From positions 1,984,001 through 2,048,000 of the forward strand of contig OY760073.1 of assembly GCA_963663025.1 (NCBI GenBank): 64,000 nucleotides of DNA, in the 5' to 3' direction. Within the stretch, counting starts at the first letter, position 1, and every line of letters starts with the position of its first letter. Shown here one piece after another: positions 23,276-32,420 of this stretch. Both the position numbers and the translations under genes were made by a program. Under the pieces are notes generated by a model, which ran no database searches, was not told the DNA's origin, and saw only the letters and a list, made by a program, of their open reading frames with translations. This DNA comes from JAGWBF01 sp963663025 (GTDB lineage Bacteria > Chloroflexota > Dehalococcoidia > Lucifugimonadales > JAGWBF01).

Positions 23276-26179
23276 ATGCCTCACCAGACCGAACCCAACG
23301 TCAATGTGGCCCTCGGCAACCTGCTTCAAGCCATGCTGCCCAAGAGCCGCGTCCTGTCCGAGAACACCCAGACCATCGCCGGCAGTCCAGGCCTGAAGCC
23401 CGACGTCCTCATCACCGCTCCCGGACGCTCTCCCGTAGTGATCGAGGCTGAATACATGCCTGCTTCCAATGCCGAGGATGAGGCGAAGTCTCGACTGGGG
23501 TTGGTGGCGTCTGAAACCGGCCAACCTATAGAGGCATCAATCGCCCTTAGGTACCCTACGCAGCTACAGGATACCGACGACCTGCCAGCTTCCCTGGGCA
23601 GCGCTGCTCTCTCTTATTGCATGTTCACAGAGGGGAAGACGGGTGCGAACCGCTTCCCTGAGGCTGGCTGGTTAGGGGGGTCCGTCGAGGATCTGGCGGA
23701 CATGGTGCGCTTGGTCTCCGTTCCCGAGAGGGCCGTGGACCAGGCAGCCAACTACATGCAGCAAGGCATCGAGCGGGTGGCGTCCATACTGGACAATTTG
23801 GATAGGACCCGTCCCGCAGTCAACAGGGCCATCGCCGAAAAACTGGGAATGACCAATGTTCCCCAGACCCGGCGCATGGCCTGCGCCATCATCGCCAATG
23901 CGATGGTCTTCCACCAGCGCCTGGCGGGAGTCCATCACGGCATCAAGCCCTTGCACCAGGTGTGCAGCCGGGATGTTCCCAACCCCCAACGGGAGACGTT
24001 GACAGCGTGGGACGACATCCTCAGGATCAACTACTGGCCCATCTTTGCTATCGGGAGGGACATCCTTTCGCAGCTGACCTCCGATAGGGCGGCAGACATA
24101 CTTCGTACCCTGGAGCACACCGCCAGCGATGTGAACGCCACGGGTGTGGACAACGCCCATGACCTGACGGGACGTATCTTCCAGAGGCTCATCGCCGACC
24201 GCAAGTACCTGGCAACCTTCTACACCCTGCCCGCCTCGGCCGCCCTGCTGGCCCGGCTGGCCGTCGCCAAGATGGTAGGGGTGGACTGGTCTAACCTGGA
24301 GTCCATTCGGAAGCTGCGCATCGCCGACTTCGCCTGCGGCACCGGCGCCCTGCTCTCGGCAGTGTACGAGCAGGTAGCTGCTCGCCATGAGCGGGCCGGG
24401 GGAGACCCGGACGCCCTTCACAAGGTGATGATGGAGAAGGTGCTCTATGGCTGCGACGTCATGCCCTCGGCCGTGCACATTACATGCGCCACCCTCTCCG
24501 GGATAGAACCCTCGGAAGGGTTCGGAAGCACACGGTTGTACCCTTTAGCCTATGGGAGGCAGAAAGACGGAAGCGCGAAGATAGGCTCCCTGGAGTTCCT
24601 TCGGACTTCTGCCGTCCGGACCTTGTTCAACACCTCAGATCCCGCTTGGCGCACCCGCAGCAAGGGAGAAGAAACCGCAGCCCAGATCATTGCAGAAGTA
24701 CCTGATCGAAGCTTGGACCTGGTGATCATGAACCCACCGTTCACAAGTGATACTAAGCACAGGGACTCTCAAGCAGGTGTGTTAAATGCTGCCTTTGCAG
24801 CCTTCAACTCCACTAGCGATGATCAAAAGGAGATGGCGGCACGACTAAGGCGACTGGCCAAGAAAACTTGCTACCACGGACACGCCGGATTGGCATCTGC
24901 GTTTGTCGCCCTTGCCCACAGGAAGCTTCGCCCAAATGGTGTCCTGGCATTCGTGTTGCCGTTTACCGCTATCAACGGGCCCTCATGGGCCAAGTTCAGA
25001 GAGGTGCTTGCCAAGCAATACACAGATATATCAATCGTAAGCATCGCGGCCAGCGGCGATGACATGTCCTTTTCATCCGATACCGGCATAGCGGAATGTC
25101 TGGTGGTTGGTCGGAAGCTGGCGAGTCGCAGGAAACCAACTCGCCGAGCAGTCTTCATCTCATTGAAGGGGAAGCCAAGCAGCTTCCTGGACGCCCAAGG
25201 CCTCTCCAATATGGTGTTGTCCGCCGCACAGCCTCGTCGCCTGGAGGATGGCCCATACGGCGGTCTTCCCATATACCGAGGCGTTACTACAGCGGGCGAG
25301 ATACTGGACGCGCCCCTCGACAACCACAAGGCCGGATGGGGAGCCGCCCGCATTCTGGATGCCTCCGTGGTCCAGGTAGCTCACGAACTCGACAATGGGA
25401 AGCTGTGGCTGCCTGGCAAACTAGAGGCTTGGAAATTGCCCGTAGCTCCTCTAGGACAAATTGGGCGGCGTGGGCTGGACTCCCAGCTATTCGTTAGCGC
25501 CGCCCATAAAGGACCTTTCACTCTACACCCCCCCGAGGCCACATCCACATACCCCGCCTTGTGGAACCACGACGCGCCAAATGAAACCCGATTAGTGTGT
25601 ACTCCGGATACACAGCTGTATGTCAAGCAGGGCATGGAGGAGAAAGCGATCGAGCTTTGGAGCACTGCCAGCCGTGCTCACATTAACCGCGATTTCAGGT
25701 TTACTTCTCAGCCGCTGGCAGCCGCATTTACCGAGCAGCGAAGTATAGGCGGTGTCGCATGGCCTAATGTGTCTTTCTCTGATGCCCGTGCCGATTTTGC
25801 GTTTGTATTATGGTGTAACGCCACGTTAGGTCTTCTTATGTTTTGGTGGCATGCTAACAGACAACAAAGCGGGCGGGGGCGAAAGACAATTCATTCGTCA
25901 GAATCCCTTCCCGTGCTGGACTTCCGCGATTTCACCGATGAGCAACTGATGACGGCTGAAAAGATTTTCGACGAGCTTCGGGACAAGGAGTTTATGCCCG
26001 CATACCTCGCCGACGCGGACCCCAACCGCGCTCTGCTGGACCGGTGCGTAGTTTGCGACCTCTTGGGTTTCGACGAAGAGACCTACGAGGCAGTGCGTCG
26101 TCTCTCGGCTAAGTGGTGCGCCGAACCCTCGGTCCACGGCGGCAAGCCCCGCCCCAAAGACGCCAAATTTGTGTTCTAG
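23276..26179 (+). CDS. large N6-adenine DNA methyltransferase with nuclease-like N-terminus (type IIG-like or orphan)
   Basis: A 967-residue protein. Residues ~340-640 form a class I adenine methylase: motif I as ADFACGTGALLSAVYEQ (~350), a motif IV NPPF (~484) in LDLVIMNPPFTSDT, and a helical segment after it. The N-terminal region (about 1-330) contains KPDVLITAPGRSPVVIEAEYMP, a strand pattern like PD-(D/E)xK nucleases but with Glu-Ala-Glu where Lys is usual, so cleavage is uncertain. Residues ~700-967 probably form the target-recognition part. No separate restriction, BREX or DISARM partner is adjacent. The second half is less GC-rich than the surrounding genes, suggesting transfer. Confidence 0.75.
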   Translation: MPHQTEPNVNVALGNLLQAMLPKSRVLSENTQTIAGSPGLKPDVLITAPGRSPVVIEAEYMPASNAEDEAKSRLGLVASETGQPIEASIALRYPTQLQDTDDLPASLGSAALSYCMFTEGKTGANRFPEAGWLGGSVEDLADMVRLVSVPERAVDQAANYMQQGIERVASILDNLDRTRPAVNRAIAEKLGMTNVPQTRRMACAIIANAMVFHQRLAGVHHGIKPLHQVCSRDVPNPQRETLTAWDDILRINYWPIFAIGRDILSQLTSDRAADILRTLEHTASDVNATGVDNAHDLTGRIFQRLIADRKYLATFYTLPASAALLARLAVAKMVGVDWSNLESIRKLRIADFACGTGALLSAVYEQVAARHERAGGDPDALHKVMMEKVLYGCDVMPSAVHITCATLSGIEPSEGFGSTRLYPLAYGRQKDGSAKIGSLEFLRTSAVRTLFNTSDPAWRTRSKGEETAAQIIAEVPDRSLDLVIMNPPFTSDTKHRDSQAGVLNAAFAAFNSTSDDQKEMAARLRRLAKKTCYHGHAGLASAFVALAHRKLRPNGVLAFVLPFTAINGPSWAKFREVLAKQYTDISIVSIAASGDDMSFSSDTGIAECLVVGRKLASRRKPTRRAVFISLKGKPSSFLDAQGLSNMVLSAAQPRRLEDGPYGGLPIYRGVTTAGEILDAPLDNHKAGWGAARILDASVVQVAHELDNGKLWLPGKLEAWKLPVAPLGQIGRRGLDSQLFVSAAHKGPFTLHPPEATSTYPALWNHDAPNETRLVCTPDTQLYVKQGMEEKAIELWSTASRAHINRDFRFTSQPLAAAFTEQRSIGGVAWPNVSFSDARADFAFVLWCNATLGLLMFWWHANRQQSGRGRKTIHSSESLPVLDFRDFTDEQLMTAEKIFDELRDKEFMPAYLADADPNRALLDRCVVCDLLGFDEETYEAVRRLSAKWCAEPSVHGGKPRPKDAKFVF

Positions 26180-26323
26180 CCAACGGTATGGGCTTCTCTA
26201 GGGGTCTACGTGTGCTTTTTCAGCCACACACTCCGTGCGTAAGCGAGCTCCATGCCTCTTCTAAGGCAACGCTACGACAAAAAGCTCACCATGATTCAAT
26301 TGCGGGGGGCAACAAGTTAGGCC

Positions 26324-27277
26324 ATGATTGAGTGGTTCGACCTAAACGCCCGACATGAGGCAGCAACCCTGTGGATTGGGACATTTCTAATTTATGCAGT
26401 AGCTTGGTCAAGCGATGTAAGAAAGAGCTGCTTCGGCCTACTGAAGACTCTATCGCACGGGAGTCTATTGCTGTGGTTCATGGGCCTAATCTTGGTAGTT
26501 GCCTCTCTGGCTACAGCTTTAGTAGGCGCGGGACGGGCCATCGGGTTTTGGGAAATTCTCCCAGTAGTTACAGTGACATTGTGGACGGCGGGCTCTGGGG
26601 CCAAGCTTCTGATGAATTTTGATAATTTCCTCAAGAAGGATGGGGAATTCAGAAGAGTGTGCTCTGTCCTCACACCAGCCACGATTGTTGCGGCATTAGC
26701 CAATATAGGGGTTCTACATTTCTGGTGGGAAGTCGCTCTTTTCCCATTGCTTGCGCTGTTCACAATTATCTTTGTTTACTATGAATCAAGGGAACGAGAA
26801 CGATACATGTACAACGGCGCAAGAGCTGTCTTGATCTTGTACACGCTAGCTATTGTGTCTCTAGCATTAGTGAACATTGTAGACCAACCGAATACTTGGA
26901 AATCGCTTATGCAGGCGCTTGTGTTGCCGCTATGTCTGACGATCGGCACCCTGCCCTATATTCGTTTTCTGATCTCTGTCGAGCGATGGCAATTTCGATT
27001 CCGTTGTCCAAGTAAGGCGGTGAACTCGACGGAATATGGCGACGATTGGCCTCTCACAGTAGATTCCTCCAAACTTTGTTGCAAGTACATGGCCGTCTGG
27101 GTTGAAGTGAATAGGAAAATGTACGGACTGAACGGGACAGCCACGAGCTTACTACCCAATTGGGGCCACACATGCTTCGATCTCACTGAGATTTGGAAAG
27201 ATGATCCTCACATCAAAGGGGCTAAGGTAAGTGTACACCGGCTGATTCAAGATGGTCTGGCTTTAGACCGTCGTTGA
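26324..27277 (+). CDS. multi-pass membrane protein of unknown function
   Basis: A 317-residue protein I do not recognise. About six transmembrane helices occupy residues ~14-220 (for example LLLWFMGLILVVASLATALVG and WWEVALFPLLALFTIIFVYYE), followed by a soluble C-terminal part of about 100 residues with three Cys (CCKYMAVWVE, HTCFDLTEIW). It is markedly AT-richer than its neighbours and uses codons avoided by the nuo and glt genes. It starts 144 bp after the DNA methylase and may belong to the same acquired island, perhaps as an effector, but no evidence beyond position supports that. Confidence 0.65.
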   Translation: MIEWFDLNARHEAATLWIGTFLIYAVAWSSDVRKSCFGLLKTLSHGSLLLWFMGLILVVASLATALVGAGRAIGFWEILPVVTVTLWTAGSGAKLLMNFDNFLKKDGEFRRVCSVLTPATIVAALANIGVLHFWWEVALFPLLALFTIIFVYYESRERERYMYNGARAVLILYTLAIVSLALVNIVDQPNTWKSLMQALVLPLCLTIGTLPYIRFLISVERWQFRFRCPSKAVNSTEYGDDWPLTVDSSKLCCKYMAVWVEVNRKMYGLNGTATSLLPNWGHTCFDLTEIWKDDPHIKGAKVSVHRLIQDGLALDRR

Positions 27278-27365
27278 ACACCATCGGGAATTGAGCCCGA
27301 ATCTTGGTCCCTGACAGCTACAACCTCGTCCTAGCCTTCTCGCCCAAGGGCGAAGTCCCGCCCCC

Positions 27366-27809
27366 CTACCCCCGGGCGGCGACCGACTCCTTCAGGCAGT
27401 TGAAGAAGTTGTCCATCATGCGCTGGTTCACCGTCCCCAGCAGCCTCTGGCCCACCCTGGCGATGGTGCCGCCCACCTGGGCGTCGCCGTCCACCTGAAT
27501 AGTCGTCTTGTCTCCGTCTTCTGATAGGGAGATCAGGGCCTCACCCTGGACAAAGCCCGGCGACCCCCGACCTTCCACCTTGAGCTTGTAGGAGGTGGGT
27601 GGGGTCTGGTCGGCCAGGGTTATCTTCGCCTTGTAGGACGCCTTGATGGAGCCGACGCCCACGTTCAGCGACGCTTCGTACTGGTCGTCTCCCAGGGGGG
27701 TCAACGCTTGGCAGCCGGGCATGCATCCGGCTATGACCTCCGGGTCCAGGATGGTGGCCCAGACCTGGGCGGCCGGCGCATCGAAGGTGTAGCTGCACTT
27801 CACTTGCAT
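27366..27809 (-). CDS. CoxG-like SRPBCC protein (CO dehydrogenase subunit G family)
   Basis: A 147-residue START/SRPBCC-fold protein. CoxG members anchor molybdenum hydroxylases or carry a lipid-like ligand (CO dehydrogenase, urolithin or aromatic degradation clusters). Family marks are FDAPAAQVWATILDPEVIAGCMPGCQAL near the N-terminus, GSIKASYKAKITL, and GDAQVGGTIARVGQRLL before a C-terminal helix NQRMMDNFFNCLKESVAA. The ATG at 27809 is preferred since the fold starts there; an in-frame upstream start at 27842 exists. No coxLMS genes are in the window. Confidence 0.88.
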   Translation of the reverse strand: MQVKCSYTFDAPAAQVWATILDPEVIAGCMPGCQALTPLGDDQYEASLNVGVGSIKASYKAKITLADQTPPTSYKLKVEGRGSPGFVQGEALISLSEDGDKTTIQVDGDAQVGGTIARVGQRLLGTVNQRMMDNFFNCLKESVAARG

Positions 27810-27954
27810 GTGTAGTGGACCTCTTATCTCGTAGCTGGGCAAAGTATAGCATCAATGCTGGGGGATTTGGTTGCTAGCCTAGGCGTGATGCCCTAACATG
27901 TACCCTGCGTTGAGACTAGGGCGGAATACAGCCCCGGTACCGGAGTGATTTTGC

Positions 27955-30426
27955 ATGACGATGAGACAGGTGGAGCTTCGCTATAACCCTGCCGAGATAG
28001 AGGGGAAGTGGCAGGAGCGATGGCGAAAGGATGAGATACACCGGGTGCGGGACGACGACCCCCGCCCCAAGTGGTACGAGCTGACCATGTACCCATACCC
28101 TTCGGGCGACCTTCACATCGGCCACTGGTACGCCATGGGGCCGTCGGACTGCCACGCCCGCTTCCGCCGTATGCAGGGGTACAACGTCCTGCATCCCATG
28201 GGCTTCGACGCCTTCGGCCTGCCGGCGGAAAACGCCGCCATCCAGCGGGGGATACACCCCTACACCTGGACCATGGGCAACATCGAGAAGATGCGGGGGC
28301 AGCTGGGATCCATGGGCCCCGTGTACGACTGGGACCGGGAGCTGGTGTGCTGCGATCCCGACTACTACCGCTGGAACCAGTGGTTCTTCCTCAAGATGTA
28401 CGAGAAAGGCTTGGCCTACCGCGCCAACGCCCCGGTGGTATGGTGCTCCTCCTGCAACACGGTGCTGGCCAACGAGCAGGTGCTCAACGGGCGCTGCGAA
28501 CGCTGCGACACCATCATCACCCGCCGGGACCTGGAGCAGTGGTTCCTGCGCATCACATCCTACGCCGAAGAGCTGCTGGACTTCGGCAGCCTCATCGACT
28601 GGCCCGAGAAGATACTGATTATGCAGCGGAACTGGATCGGGCGCAGCGAAGGGGTGGATATCTCCTTCGACCTGTCCCACCTGGGGCTGGAGGCACAGGA
28701 GATACGCACCTTCACCACCCGCATCGACACCATCTTCGGCGTCACCTTCCTGGTGCTGGCCCCGGAGCACCCTCTGGTGGAGCCTCTGACCACCCAGGAG
28801 CACAGGGCCGAGGTGCAGGCCTACGTGGAGGATGCCAGGCGCCAGACGGAGATAGAACGCCTGGCCTCCGAGAAGGAGAAGACCGGCGTCTTCCTGGGCT
28901 CCTACGTCGTCAATCGCCTGAACGGCGAGAAGGTGCCCATCTTCATCGCCGACTACGCCCTGATGACCTACGGCACCGGGGCCGTGATGGGGGTGCCCGC
29001 CCACGACCAGCGGGACTTCGACTTCGCCAGGAAGTTCGGCCTGCCCATCAGGGTTGTCATAGCGCCCCCCGGATGGGCCGGCGAAGATATGGATGAGGCC
29101 TACCTGGAAGAGGGCGTCCAGACCAACTCCGGGAACTTCGATGGCATCCCAAATGCTAAGGGCAAGGAGGCCATAGCCGACCATGTGGAAGCCCAGGGTT
29201 GGGGGCGCAGGGCCATATCCTACCGCCTGCGCGACTGGCTCATCTCTCGCCAGCGCTACTGGGGCACTCCCATACCCATGGTCTATTGCCCGGACTGCGG
29301 CGTTGTTCCCGTCCCCGAGGACGACCTCCCTGTGCTCCTCCCATCGGACGCCGAGTTCCTTCCCACCGGCCAGTCCCCCCTGTCCCTGGATGACGGCTTC
29401 ATCAACACGCCTTGTCCCCGGTGCAGCCGGCCGGCCACCCGGGAAACGGACACGATGGACACCTTCGTGGACTCCTCCTGGTACATGGAGCGGTTCACCA
29501 GCCCGGGATACGAAAAGGGGCCCTTCGATCCCCAGGCCCTGGCCCAGTGGATGCCCGTGGACCAGTACACCGGGGGCGCCGAGCACGCCGTCATGCACCT
29601 CCTCTACGCCCGGTTCTTCACCAAGGCCCTCCGGGACATGGGTCTGGTGGAGTTCGACGAGCCCTTCCGCCGCCTCTACAACCAGGGCATCATCCTTGGG
29701 GAAGACCACGAGAAGATGAGCAAGAGCAGGGGCAACGTGGTCAACCCCGACGAGTTCGTCTCCACCCTGGGGGCCGATGCGGTCAGGTGCTTCCTGATGT
29801 TCCTCGGCCCCTGGGACCAGGGCGGCCCCTGGAGCACCTCGGGAATCAACGGCACCGCCCGCTGGCTGAACCGCCTCTGGGAGCTGTGCCAGCAGGACCC
29901 CAGCAGCCTGGATGAGAGTCCCACCGACGAGACGGCGGTGCGTGATATCCAGCGCAAGCTCCACCAGACCATCAAGAGGTGCTACGAGGACCTGGACAGG
30001 TTCAAGTTCAACACCACCATCTCCGCCCTGATGGAGCTGTCCAACGACCTGGGCCGGGCTTGGAGCGACGGTAGCGTGGAGCCTGCGACGTGGCGGGAGA
30101 GCATCGAAAAGCTGCTCCTCATGCTGGCGCCCGTGGCTCCCCACCTTGCCGAAGAGCTGTGGGAGCGCACCGGGCACTCCTACAGCATCCACCAGCAGCT
30201 ATTCCCCGCTTGGGATGAGGATCTGGCCGCCGAGGAGGTGGTAACCCTGGTGGTGCAGGTCAACGGCAAGCTGAGGGACAAGCTGGAAGTTCCGGCAGAC
30301 GTTGCCGAGGAGGAGGCCAAGAGCCTGGCTCTGGCCAGCCCCAAGGTCCAGGCCCACCTGGGGGACAAGCAGGTAGCCCGCACCATCTACGTGCCGGGCC
30401 GCTTGGTTAACGTCGTCGCCAGCTAG
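27955..30426 (+). CDS. leuS: leucyl-tRNA synthetase
   Basis: Charges tRNA-Leu. It has 823 residues, the normal bacterial length. The class I HIGH motif is at YPYPSGDLHIGHWYAMGPSD (residues ~44-63), the KMSKS loop at DHEKMSKSRGNVVNPDEF (~586-603). Between them lies the CP1 editing domain (approx. 220-420) with TRIDTIFGVTF and ADYALMTYGTGAVMGVPAHDQRDFDFA. A zinc-ribbon-like pair (CSSCN/CERCD, ~163-185) and another (CPDCG/CPRCSR, ~445-490) are seen. The C-terminal VQVNGKLRDKLEVP segment is the usual tRNA-binding tail. A structured leader-terminator region follows at 30427-30550. Confidence 0.97.
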   Translation: MTMRQVELRYNPAEIEGKWQERWRKDEIHRVRDDDPRPKWYELTMYPYPSGDLHIGHWYAMGPSDCHARFRRMQGYNVLHPMGFDAFGLPAENAAIQRGIHPYTWTMGNIEKMRGQLGSMGPVYDWDRELVCCDPDYYRWNQWFFLKMYEKGLAYRANAPVVWCSSCNTVLANEQVLNGRCERCDTIITRRDLEQWFLRITSYAEELLDFGSLIDWPEKILIMQRNWIGRSEGVDISFDLSHLGLEAQEIRTFTTRIDTIFGVTFLVLAPEHPLVEPLTTQEHRAEVQAYVEDARRQTEIERLASEKEKTGVFLGSYVVNRLNGEKVPIFIADYALMTYGTGAVMGVPAHDQRDFDFARKFGLPIRVVIAPPGWAGEDMDEAYLEEGVQTNSGNFDGIPNAKGKEAIADHVEAQGWGRRAISYRLRDWLISRQRYWGTPIPMVYCPDCGVVPVPEDDLPVLLPSDAEFLPTGQSPLSLDDGFINTPCPRCSRPATRETDTMDTFVDSSWYMERFTSPGYEKGPFDPQALAQWMPVDQYTGGAEHAVMHLLYARFFTKALRDMGLVEFDEPFRRLYNQGIILGEDHEKMSKSRGNVVNPDEFVSTLGADAVRCFLMFLGPWDQGGPWSTSGINGTARWLNRLWELCQQDPSSLDESPTDETAVRDIQRKLHQTIKRCYEDLDRFKFNTTISALMELSNDLGRAWSDGSVEPATWRESIEKLLLMLAPVAPHLAEELWERTGHSYSIHQQLFPAWDEDLAAEEVVTLVVQVNGKLRDKLEVPADVAEEEAKSLALASPKVQAHLGDKQVARTIYVPGRLVNVVAS

Positions 30427-30550
30427 AGGGGCGGACGGTCTCAATTTGACAATGTTTTGTCAATTGTGTTAGCGTAGGTTTTGTACCCCCCCTGCCAACT
30501 AGGTGGCAGGGTCGAGACCGCCCCTCTGAGTGGGCGGTCTCTGTCTTTTT
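30427..30550 (+). promoter_or_regulatory. structured RNA with mutually exclusive terminator and antiterminator stems
   Basis: Between leuS and the NYN gene. The segment GAGACCGCCCCT (30514-30525) can pair upstream with AGGGGCGG-AC-GGTCTC (30427-30442), closing a domain with two inner hairpins: CAATTTGACAA/TTGTCAATTG (30442-30466) and CCTGCCA/TGGCAGG (30491-30510). Or it can pair downstream with GGGCGGTCTC (30532-30541) to form the terminator. Such a switch resembles an attenuator. Confidence 0.5.
30514..30550 (+). terminator. Rho-independent terminator after leuS
   Basis: A perfect 10 bp stem, GAGACCGCCC (30514-30523) with GGGCGGTCTC (30532-30541), an 8-base loop, then TGTCTTTTT. It ends 88-124 bp after the leuS stop and 6 bp before the NYN start codon. 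Confidence 0.8.
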
Positions 30551-30555
30551 GCGCC

Positions 30556-31179
30556 ATGCGGACCAGTTTCTACATCGACGGCTTGAATCTCTACTATCGC
30601 GCAGTCCGAAAGACTCAATTCAAATGGTTGGACCTCGGCAAGTTAGCGACACTGATCTTCCCTGAAGATGAGATCCAGTCAATTTCGTATTTCACGGCCC
30701 ATATCCTTGAGCAACCTAACAATCATGGCGCGCGGTCCCGCCAGTTAGTCTACCTGAGGGCCTTGAGAACCATACCGAACCTTACCATCCATCTAGGTCA
30801 AATGAAGGAGCGGACCAAAATACGTCCACTGAAGGAAGACCCATCGAAATACGAGGAATTCCTGGATGTGGAAGAGAAAGGGTCAGACGTAAACCTGGCC
30901 ACACGTCTCTTGCTGGATGCTACTACCAAGGATTACGAGCAAGCGGTAATAGTATCTAATGACGCTGACTTTGCAGAGGCGATGCTGGGAGTTCGGGATG
31001 AGCTAAAGCGGAAAGTCTCACTAGTCAGCCCTGAAACCGGCAATGCGCCCATTCCCAAGAAACTACAGGACGCCGCGACCTATACCAGGAAAATTCGTAA
31101 CAGCCTTTTAAGAGAAAGCCAATTCCCTGACCAGCTATTGGATGATAAAGGAGTGATTTCTAAACCGCCTGAATGGTAG
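30556..31179 (+). CDS. NYN-domain (PIN-like) ribonuclease family protein
   Basis: A 207-residue protein of the NYN/LabA (DUF88) group, PIN-like RNases. The N-terminal FYIDGLNLYYRAVRK gives the first metal Asp; the internal GSDVNLATRLLLDATTKDYEQAVIVSNDADFAEAM (about 113-147) carries the conserved SDVNLA and SNDADF acidic pairs. The ATG at 30556 directly follows the terminator T-run and lacks a ribosome site, so translation may be weak or depend on read-through of the structured region. It is AT-richer than leuS. Substrate unknown; RNA processing or defence are possibilities. Confidence 0.82.
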   Translation: MRTSFYIDGLNLYYRAVRKTQFKWLDLGKLATLIFPEDEIQSISYFTAHILEQPNNHGARSRQLVYLRALRTIPNLTIHLGQMKERTKIRPLKEDPSKYEEFLDVEEKGSDVNLATRLLLDATTKDYEQAVIVSNDADFAEAMLGVRDELKRKVSLVSPETGNAPIPKKLQDAATYTRKIRNSLLRESQFPDQLLDDKGVISKPPEW

Positions 31180-31184
31180 GCCCC

Positions 31185-32000
31185 CTACACGCCCTGACCG
31201 CCGTCGATGCCGATGCACTGGCCCACCACGAAGGCCGCCTCTTTGCTGCAGAGCCATGTGATCATGCCGGCTATCTCCTCCGGGGCGCCCGCCCTGCCCA
31301 GGGGAATGGACTTCACCCTCTCAGCCCAAACCTCGCCCCTGGGATAACCGTACAGGCTGTCGTTGCGGGCTGTGTCGGTGGTGCCTGGAGCGATGCAGTT
31401 GATCCGGATTCCCTGGGACGCCACCTCCTTGGCGGCGATGGCAGTGAAGGTGTGCAGTGCGGCGCAGGCGGTGGCGTAAGCCGAGCCTCCAGGGCGGTTG
31501 GTGCGGGTCTCCACCGACGAGATGTTGACGATGGCGCCCCCGTCGCCCTGCTTCAGCATCACGCCCAGGGCAGCCTTGGTGCACAGGAAAGTCCCCGTCA
31601 GCTTGCTGTCGATTACCTGTCGCCACTCGTCCTCGAGGATCTCGGCGACGGGGTTCAAGGCAACGGTCCGGCCTGCCCCTGCATTGTTGACCAGGAAATC
31701 GACCCTGCCCAGCTCCGCTACGACTTGGTCTAACATGTTTTGCACCTGGGAGCCGTCGGACACATCAACGATCAGGGCCAAGGAGCGCCGGCCCAGCCCC
31801 CGGACGGCGTCGGCAACGCTCTCAACGTCCCGCCAGCCGGCGGCAACCTCGTCGGGTGGGAATGTGGAGGGGTCCCTGCCAGTGCCCGTCACGACCACGT
31901 CGGCGCCCATGCGGGCAAAGGCCAGGGCGGTGGCGTGACCGATGCCCCGCATCCTTCCGGCCCCGGTGACGATAGCTACCTTTCCGTCAAACTCGGCCAC
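31185..32000 (-). CDS. SDR family protein lacking the active-site lysine
   Basis: Short-chain dehydrogenase/reductase-fold protein of 271 residues from the GTG at 32000, where the usual N-terminus (FDGKVAIVTGAG) begins; TTG and ATG codons further upstream (32048, 32039) are also in frame. The cofactor motif is TGAGRMRGIG and the NAG motif VNNAGAGRT is kept. Ser and Tyr are present (NISSV, SAY), but the YxxxK motif reads YATAC, with Cys in place of Lys. Weak or altered catalysis is likely. It lies just downstream of the HEPN/MNT cassette, whose far side carries a decayed copy of this gene's 5' end. Confidence 0.85.
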   Translation of the reverse strand: MAEFDGKVAIVTGAGRMRGIGHATALAFARMGADVVVTGTGRDPSTFPPDEVAAGWRDVESVADAVRGLGRRSLALIVDVSDGSQVQNMLDQVVAELGRVDFLVNNAGAGRTVALNPVAEILEDEWRQVIDSKLTGTFLCTKAALGVMLKQGDGGAIVNISSVETRTNRPGGSAYATACAALHTFTAIAAKEVASQGIRINCIAPGTTDTARNDSLYGYPRGEVWAERVKSIPLGRAGAPEEIAGMITWLCSKEAAFVVGQCIGIDGGQGV

Positions 32001-32051
32001 TGGGGTACCCGCTCCCCGAAAGGAACCCCTTTCTATCATCGAGGGCAATCA

Positions 32052-32420
32052 TCATGATTGTTGTTCAGTAGATGCCAGCAATCGCCTAAGCTCGGGTAGC
32101 AAGTTTGGAATCGCGTCCTGGATTATCGACCAAATAACAACGTCACTTACATGAAGGTAGGCGTGGGCCAAACGGTTTCTAACCCCTATGATCGAACGCC
32201 ACGGAATTGCTGAATAGCCCTCCTGCACTTCTGATGGAATGTGTGTGGCAGCTTCCCCGATTAGCTGGATATTTCGCAGGGTTGCATCATACACGAGGGG
32301 ACTTGCTACGAAGGATTCTTGGTCTAGCCCTGCCGTGTAATCCAAGACTTTTTCGCAGAACTCCAACATGTCCCGCACAAAGAAATACCAATGGCGTTCC
32401 CCATGCTCTGAGTCAGACAT
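32052..32420 (-). CDS. HepT-like HEPN-domain protein (toxin of a HEPN/MNT pair)
   Basis: A 122-residue helical protein of the DUF86/HepT family. In HEPN toxins RNA cleavage uses an RxxxxxH motif; here it reads RNRLAHAY (about residues 81-88), with Arg and His intact. The preceding segment YDATLRNIQLIGEAATHIP and SAIPWRSIIGV are the standard HepT helices. It overlaps the MNT gene by 8 bp and is second in the pair. The pair lies between SDR genes and their remnants, indicating an acquired cassette. Confidence 0.88.
   Translation of the reverse strand: MSDSEHGERHWYFFVRDMLEFCEKVLDYTAGLDQESFVASPLVYDATLRNIQLIGEAATHIPSEVQEGYSAIPWRSIIGVRNRLAHAYLHVSDVVIWSIIQDAIPNLLPELRRLLASTEQQS

Noticed and set aside
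27843..27954. T-box leader before leuS
   Set aside because: The 112 bp gap is short and shows neither a T-box core nor a specifier stem.
27916..30192. 758-codon open frame antisense to leuS
   Set aside because: It is the mirror of leuS codon bias in a high-GC gene; the translation is His/Gly/Pro/Val-rich with no domain.
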